A stretch of DNA of 9,338 nt from Rikenella sp. (GTDB lineage Bacteria; Bacteroidota; Bacteroidia; Bacteroidales; Rikenellaceae), in the NCBI GenBank assembly GCA_029054535.1, contig JAIDFC010000115.1, positions 1 to 9,338 of the forward strand. Reading direction: 5' to 3'. The notes below the pieces were generated by a model. The model saw nothing but the letters and a program-made list of their open reading frames with translations, was not told where the DNA came from and did not search any database. Made by a program: the position numbers and the translations under genes. This document shows positions 6,521 through 9,338 of this stretch, piece by piece; the stretch's first letter is position 1; every line of letters begins with the position of its first letter.

Positions 6521-8699
6521 AAAAAGCGGTCTATTGGATTACGATTTTCGGGTTGTCGTTCGGATCGGTCGGCGGTCAGGGGCGGCAGATCGGGTACGAC
6601 GACATCGCCGCGGGGCGGCTGGCGGCACGGAGCGTGTACGGGTTGCGGCCTATGGCGGACGGCGAGCACTACACCACGTTGAACAACGGGCATGTCTTGC
6701 GGTGGCGGTATGCCGACGGGATGTTGGTGGATACCCTGTTCAGTGCGCCCGCGGAACTCGCGAAAGCGGTGGCGGGTTATGAACTTTCGGCCGACGGGAC
6801 GAAAATCCTGCTGGCCGCCGGGCGGGAGCCGATCTACCGGCACTCTTCGCGGGCGGACTACTCTGTTTACGACCGGTCGACGGGCGACCTGCGACCGTTG
6901 TCCGTGGGCGGGAAGCAGCAGGAGGCGACCTTCTCGCCGGATGGAACCAAAGCGGCGTTCGTGCGGGACAACGATTTGTTTGTGGTGGACTTGTCGACCG
7001 GCGAAGAGCGGCGCATTACGTACGACGGGGTGCGGGGACGGATTATCAACGGCATTCCGGACTGGGTCTACGAAGAGGAGTACAGCTTCTCGCGGGCCTA
7101 CGAGTGGGCGCCGGGTTCGGATGCGATCGCTTTTTATCGGTTCGACGAGAGCGGCGTGCGGGAGTACTCGATGAACACCTTCCGCGGGCGGCTCTATCCG
7201 GAGAACTACGACTTCAAGTACCCGAAAGCGGGCGAGGACAACTCGGTGGTCGGTATCCGGATCTACCGGTTCGACGGCGATTCGATCGTCGATGTCGATC
7301 TCGCCTCGGGGGCCGATTCGACGGATATTTACGTGCCGCGGATCGAGTGGGCGGCCACGGGGCGCGATGCTCGCGAGGCGCGGCTGGCGGTGCATTGGCT
7401 CAATCGGTTGCAGAACCATTACCGGATTCTGTTGGCCGATGCGGCGACGGGGGCGACCGATGTGCTGTACGAAGAGCGCGATCCGAGGTACATCGAACGG
7501 ATCGATAACGAGACGGCGACTTTTCTGCCGGCTGGGCGGGGATTCGTGGTGAAGAGCGAGCGGGACGGCTGGATGCACCTCTATCGCTACGATATGAACG
7601 GCAAACTGTTGAACCGGATTACGGAGGGCGAGTGGGAGGTTACGGCACTCTACGGGATCGATGCGAAGACGGGGAAAGTCTATTATCAGTCGACGGAAGG
7701 ATCTCCGTTGCGGCGGAGGGTCTACTCGGTGGGGCTGAACGGGCGCGGGAAGCGCCAGCTCTCGACGTCGGCCGAGGAGGGGACGCATACGGCGGTTTTC
7801 GGGCCGGGATACAGGTATTGGATCGACTATTTCTCGAACGCCGGGACGCCGACGGCGGTAACGCTTCGGCGGGTCTCGGACGGGCGCACGGTGCGGGTGC
7901 TGGAGGACAATGCGGCGTTGAGGGACAGGATTGCGGCGGAGTATACGTTGCCGCGCAGGGAGTTCTTCACGTTCACCACGCCGGAGGGCGTTACGCTGAA
8001 CGGCTACTGGCTGAAACCGGCCGATTTCGACTCCACGCGGCGCTATCCGGTGCTGATGACCCAGTACAGCGGCCCGGGATCGCAGCAGGTGGCGGATCGC
8101 TGGGGATGGTCGTGGGAGGCGGCGCTGGTGCGGGAAGGGGTCCTGGTGGCGTGTGTCGATGGGCGCGGGACGGGTTTCCGGGGGCGGAGTTCCGCAAGTG
8201 CACGTACGGTAATCTCGGAGGGCTCGAAGTGCAGGACCAGATCGCGGCGGCGCGGTATCTGGGCGGCTTGCCGTATGTCGATCCGGCGCGGATCGGGATC
8301 TACGGCTGGAGCTTCGGCGGGTTCATGGCTCTGAACTGTATTCTCAAGGGGAACGATGTCTTCGCGTTGGCGGTGGCGGTGGCGCCGGTTACGTCGTGGA
8401 GGTACTACGACACGATCTACACGGAGCTGTACAACGGTTTGCCGCAGGACAATGCGGCGGGGTACGACCGAAACAGTCCGATCTTTTTCGCCGACCGCTT
8501 GAAAGGCAAGCTGCTTTTGGCACACGGGACGGGGGATGACAATGTCCACATCCAGAACAGCTATGAGATGATCGAACGGCTGGTTCGGGCGGGGCGTCCG
8601 TTCGAGATGGCGATTTACCCGGACAAGAACCACGGGATGGGCTCTTCGCGGGATCATTTGTTACGTCGGGCGATCGGGTTCATTGCGGCGGAGTTGTAG
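6517..8699 (+). pseudogene. DPP IV-family S9 peptidase, split by a one-base frameshift
   Basis: This is a secreted serine exopeptidase of family S9B that would remove X-Pro or similar dipeptides from peptide N-termini. The N-terminus has a Lys-Lys start and hydrophobic core (residues ~2-20), a signal peptide without a lipobox. The beta-propeller carries W-V-Y-E-E-E (183-188), the double-Glu site that binds the substrate amine. The hydrolase domain has oxyanion Y517 in Q-Y-S-G-P-G-S-Q. The first frame (6517-8334, 605 codons) loses homology after D-G-R-G-T-G-F-R-G. From G8181 the -1 frame continues A-E-F-R-K-C-T-Y-G-N-L-G to the stop at 8697-8699. Restoring one G in the run at 8180-8184 gives 727 aa, the normal family length (P. 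gingivalis DPP IV is about 723). The catalytic triad, S599 (G-W-S-F-G-G), the D674-D675 pair and H706 (N-H-G), lies wholly after the break, as do Y631 and Y635 of the S1 pocket. The unrepaired product would be inactive. A sequencing error in the G run is a real alternative. Its start overlaps nadC by 4 nt, implying coupled translation. Confidence 0.93.
8180..8184 (+). other. Frameshift site: G5 run in the peptidase gene
   Basis: The reading frame moves from the 6517 phase to the phase one base earlier exactly at TTCC-GGGGG-CGGAG. Six G's instead of five would make the family sequence continuous. A short hairpin, GCGG-AGTT-CCGC (8184-8195), starts right at the run, and a Gly-tRNA on GGG could re-pair after slipping back one base. 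That leaves programmed frameshifting possible but not favoured over a deletion or a base-calling error. Confidence 0.85.
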
Positions 8700-8722
8700 G
8701 GTTTGCAGACTGTTTTGTATCT

Positions 8723-8766
8723 CACCCGTTGAGTTTGTCGACACCGACAAACTCAACGGGTGTTTT
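8723..8766 (+). terminator. Rho-independent terminator of the nadC-peptidase transcript
   Basis: Arms 8723-8740 and 8745-8762 are perfect 18-bp reverse complements around the loop ACAC, starting 23 bp after the peptidase stop. The right arm runs straight into TTTTGT. The U-tract is short, but the stem is long and GC-closed. The opposite strand has no U-run after the stem, so it should act on plus-strand transcripts only. Confidence 0.75.
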
Positions 8767-8862
8767 GTCGTCCAGTCGGTGGGGGCTGAGGGTTTTCTCC
8801 TCAGGAAACCCCCAGCGATACGCCGCATCTTTTGTCGGGTTTTGGGGTTGCCGGATGCCTTC

Positions 8863-8881
8863 GGCAATGCGTAGCATCGCC
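8863..8881. repeat. Hairpin sharing its core with the rlmH/nadC repeat
   Basis: GGCAATGC-GTA-GCATCGCC forms an 8-position stem with one A/C mismatch. Its minus-strand core ATGCTACGCATT (8877-8866) is identical to 5403-5414 inside the left repeat unit. Some 40 bp upstream, GCGATACGC (8815-8823) matches the first nine bases of the right unit's hairpin (5561-5569). Both links suggest related repeat families. Confidence 0.5.
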
Positions 8882-9027
8882 CGCCCACCGCGGGTCCCCG
8901 TTGGGGCTTTTGCTAGGGTTTTCTCAGCCTTATTTGGCGGCCCCGCGCGGGAGCACAGTTCTTGCATGTTGCCGAGCAAACTTCAGTTTTCGAGTGCCGA
9001 GCGGCACCCCGTGCGCCACGCCTAAGG

Positions 9028-9073
9028 AGGCGATTCAACGGTTCGGCGTGAGCCGAATCCGAATGAATCGCCT
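9028..9073. repeat. Long near-perfect hairpin with GTGA (GNRA-type) tetraloop
   Basis: AGGCGATTCA (9028-9037) pairs with TGAATCGCCT (9064-9073). CGG (9039-9041) pairs with CCG (9059-9061), and TTCGGC (9042-9047) with GCCGAA (9052-9057). This gives 19 bp interrupted only by an A/AA internal loop and one bulged T, capped by GTGA on a C-G pair on the plus strand. On the minus strand the loop is TCAC, so the GNRA feature favours a plus-strand RNA if one is made. Confidence 0.6.
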
Positions 9074-9106
9074 GGCGCGCGAGCAGAGAACGTTTTTTAG
9101 GCAGCC

Positions 9107-9182
9107 CTGCGCGCGACTACTGGAGTAGGAAATCGTTCAAAAGCGTGAATCGCTTTTGAACAGGATTTCCGCCAGCGCGCGG
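9107..9182. repeat. Possible three-way-junction inverted repeat
   Basis: CTGCGCGC (9107-9114) can pair with GCGCGCGG (9175-9182, one G-U). Within lies a small CTAC-TGGA-GTAG hairpin (9117-9128). It sits beside a strong stem, GGAAATC plus GTTCAAAAGCG (9128-9145), pairing with CGCTTTTGAAC and GATTTCC (9151-9161, 9164-9170) around loop TGAAT, with a 2-nt bulge. The long stem is certain as an inverted repeat; the junction is a hand-drawn fold, with G9128 claimed by both inner stems. Confidence 0.5.
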
Positions 9183-9228
9183 ACAAAGAAAGAGTGCAAC
9201 GGTTTGGAAATCCCGCCTTGCGGGCGAG

Positions 9229-9302
9229 CGAGCCGCCGCCACCCCGCGCGGTGGCGAGCAACTTCGTCGGAGCTCGTTAATCTTTCTGCTGTCGGCGGCT
9301 CG
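9229..9302. repeat. 10-bp long-range inverted repeat enclosing a GC hairpin
   Basis: CGAGCCGCCG (9229-9238) is the exact reverse complement of CGGCGGCTCG (9293-9302). Inside, CGCCACC (9237-9243) pairs with GGTGGCG (9250-9256); the two share bases 9237-9238, so they compete at the edge. A CCCGC-CTT-GCGGG hairpin (9212-9224) lies just to the left. GC-rich sequence makes such pairings easier by chance. Confidence 0.45.
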
Positions 9303-9338
9303 GATAAAAGGAGTCGTGCGGCCAAACCCGGCTTGGGA

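Larger units (their letters stand above)
8767..9338. other. Gene-free, palindrome-rich intergenic region running to the right edge
   Basis: I see no believable gene in these 572 bases. Short open frames exist on both strands (up to ~98 codons), but they overlap in several phases, are rich in Arg/Pro and show no family motif or start signal. The stretch instead holds a dense series of inverted repeats: CTGAGG/CCTCAG (8786-8804 area), TTGCCG/CGGCAA (8848-8867), CCCC-GTT-GGGG (8896-8906), and the larger structures listed separately. It may be a repeat array, a structured RNA, or decayed sequence. Confidence 0.6.

Noticed and set aside
6475..7788. 437-codon minus-strand frame opposite the peptidase, and a similar one at 8043-8657
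   Set aside because: Both are Arg/Pro-rich antisense shadows of a gene with clear S9 motifs.
8170..8200. Programmed -1 frameshift as the main explanation for the split peptidase
   Set aside because: The hairpin abuts the run without the usual spacer and the site is not a classic heptamer. A lost G in a homopolymer is simpler, so recoding is kept only as an alternative.
9039..9061. Resemblance to a tRNA T-arm (GGTTCGG...CCGAATCC)
   Set aside because: The loop is GTGA, four bases instead of seven, and no acceptor, D or anticodon arms can be drawn around it.
8661..9325. Several 60-98-codon frames on both strands in the right intergenic region
   Set aside because: They overlap each other in different phases, pass through palindromes, and have no motif or start signal. 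They look like passive readings of repeat DNA.

Overview
The window looks like a chromosomal segment from a member of the Bacteroidota with fairly high GC. A gut Rikenellaceae/Alistipes-like genome is my best guess from protein style and intergenic repeats, but nothing here fixes the genus. Support comes from the large multi-pass NtrY-like sensor kinase, the FtsX/MacB-type permease, the DPP IV-like S9 peptidase, A-rich start regions with weak Shine-Dalgarno signals, and a TAnnTTTG-type promoter candidate.

Layout. Positions 1-1130 (minus) hold the N-terminal half of an ABC transporter permease that runs off the left edge. Its leader (1131-1313) carries a sigma-54-like -24/-12 candidate. A perfect 17-bp inverted repeat (1314-1352) overlaps the stop of the next gene and looks like a bidirectional terminator. 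A 1117-aa membrane sensor histidine kinase (1339-4692, minus) lies 19 bp downstream of rlmH (4712-5188, minus); the two probably share a transcript. The 474-bp divergent gap between rlmH and nadC (5189-5662) is filled by a repeat element made of two related 106-bp units facing each other. On the plus strand nadC (5663-6520) overlaps the start of a secreted DPP IV-family peptidase (6517-8699) by ATGA. The peptidase frame is broken by one missing G in a G run at 8180-8184. An 18-bp terminator hairpin follows (8723-8762), and the last ~570 bp hold no convincing gene but many strong inverted repeats.

How the parts relate. rlmH (23S rRNA methylation) and nadC (NAD synthesis) are housekeeping genes. 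The kinase and the permease may belong to one envelope-stress or efflux response: NtrY-like kinases commonly work with sigma-54 activators, and the permease leader has a sigma-54-like motif. No response regulator lies inside the window, so this stays inference. I did not find a clearly new multi-gene system. The less ordinary signals are the covarying inverted repeat pair, the structured gene-free right end that shares a hairpin core with it, and the frameshifted peptidase.
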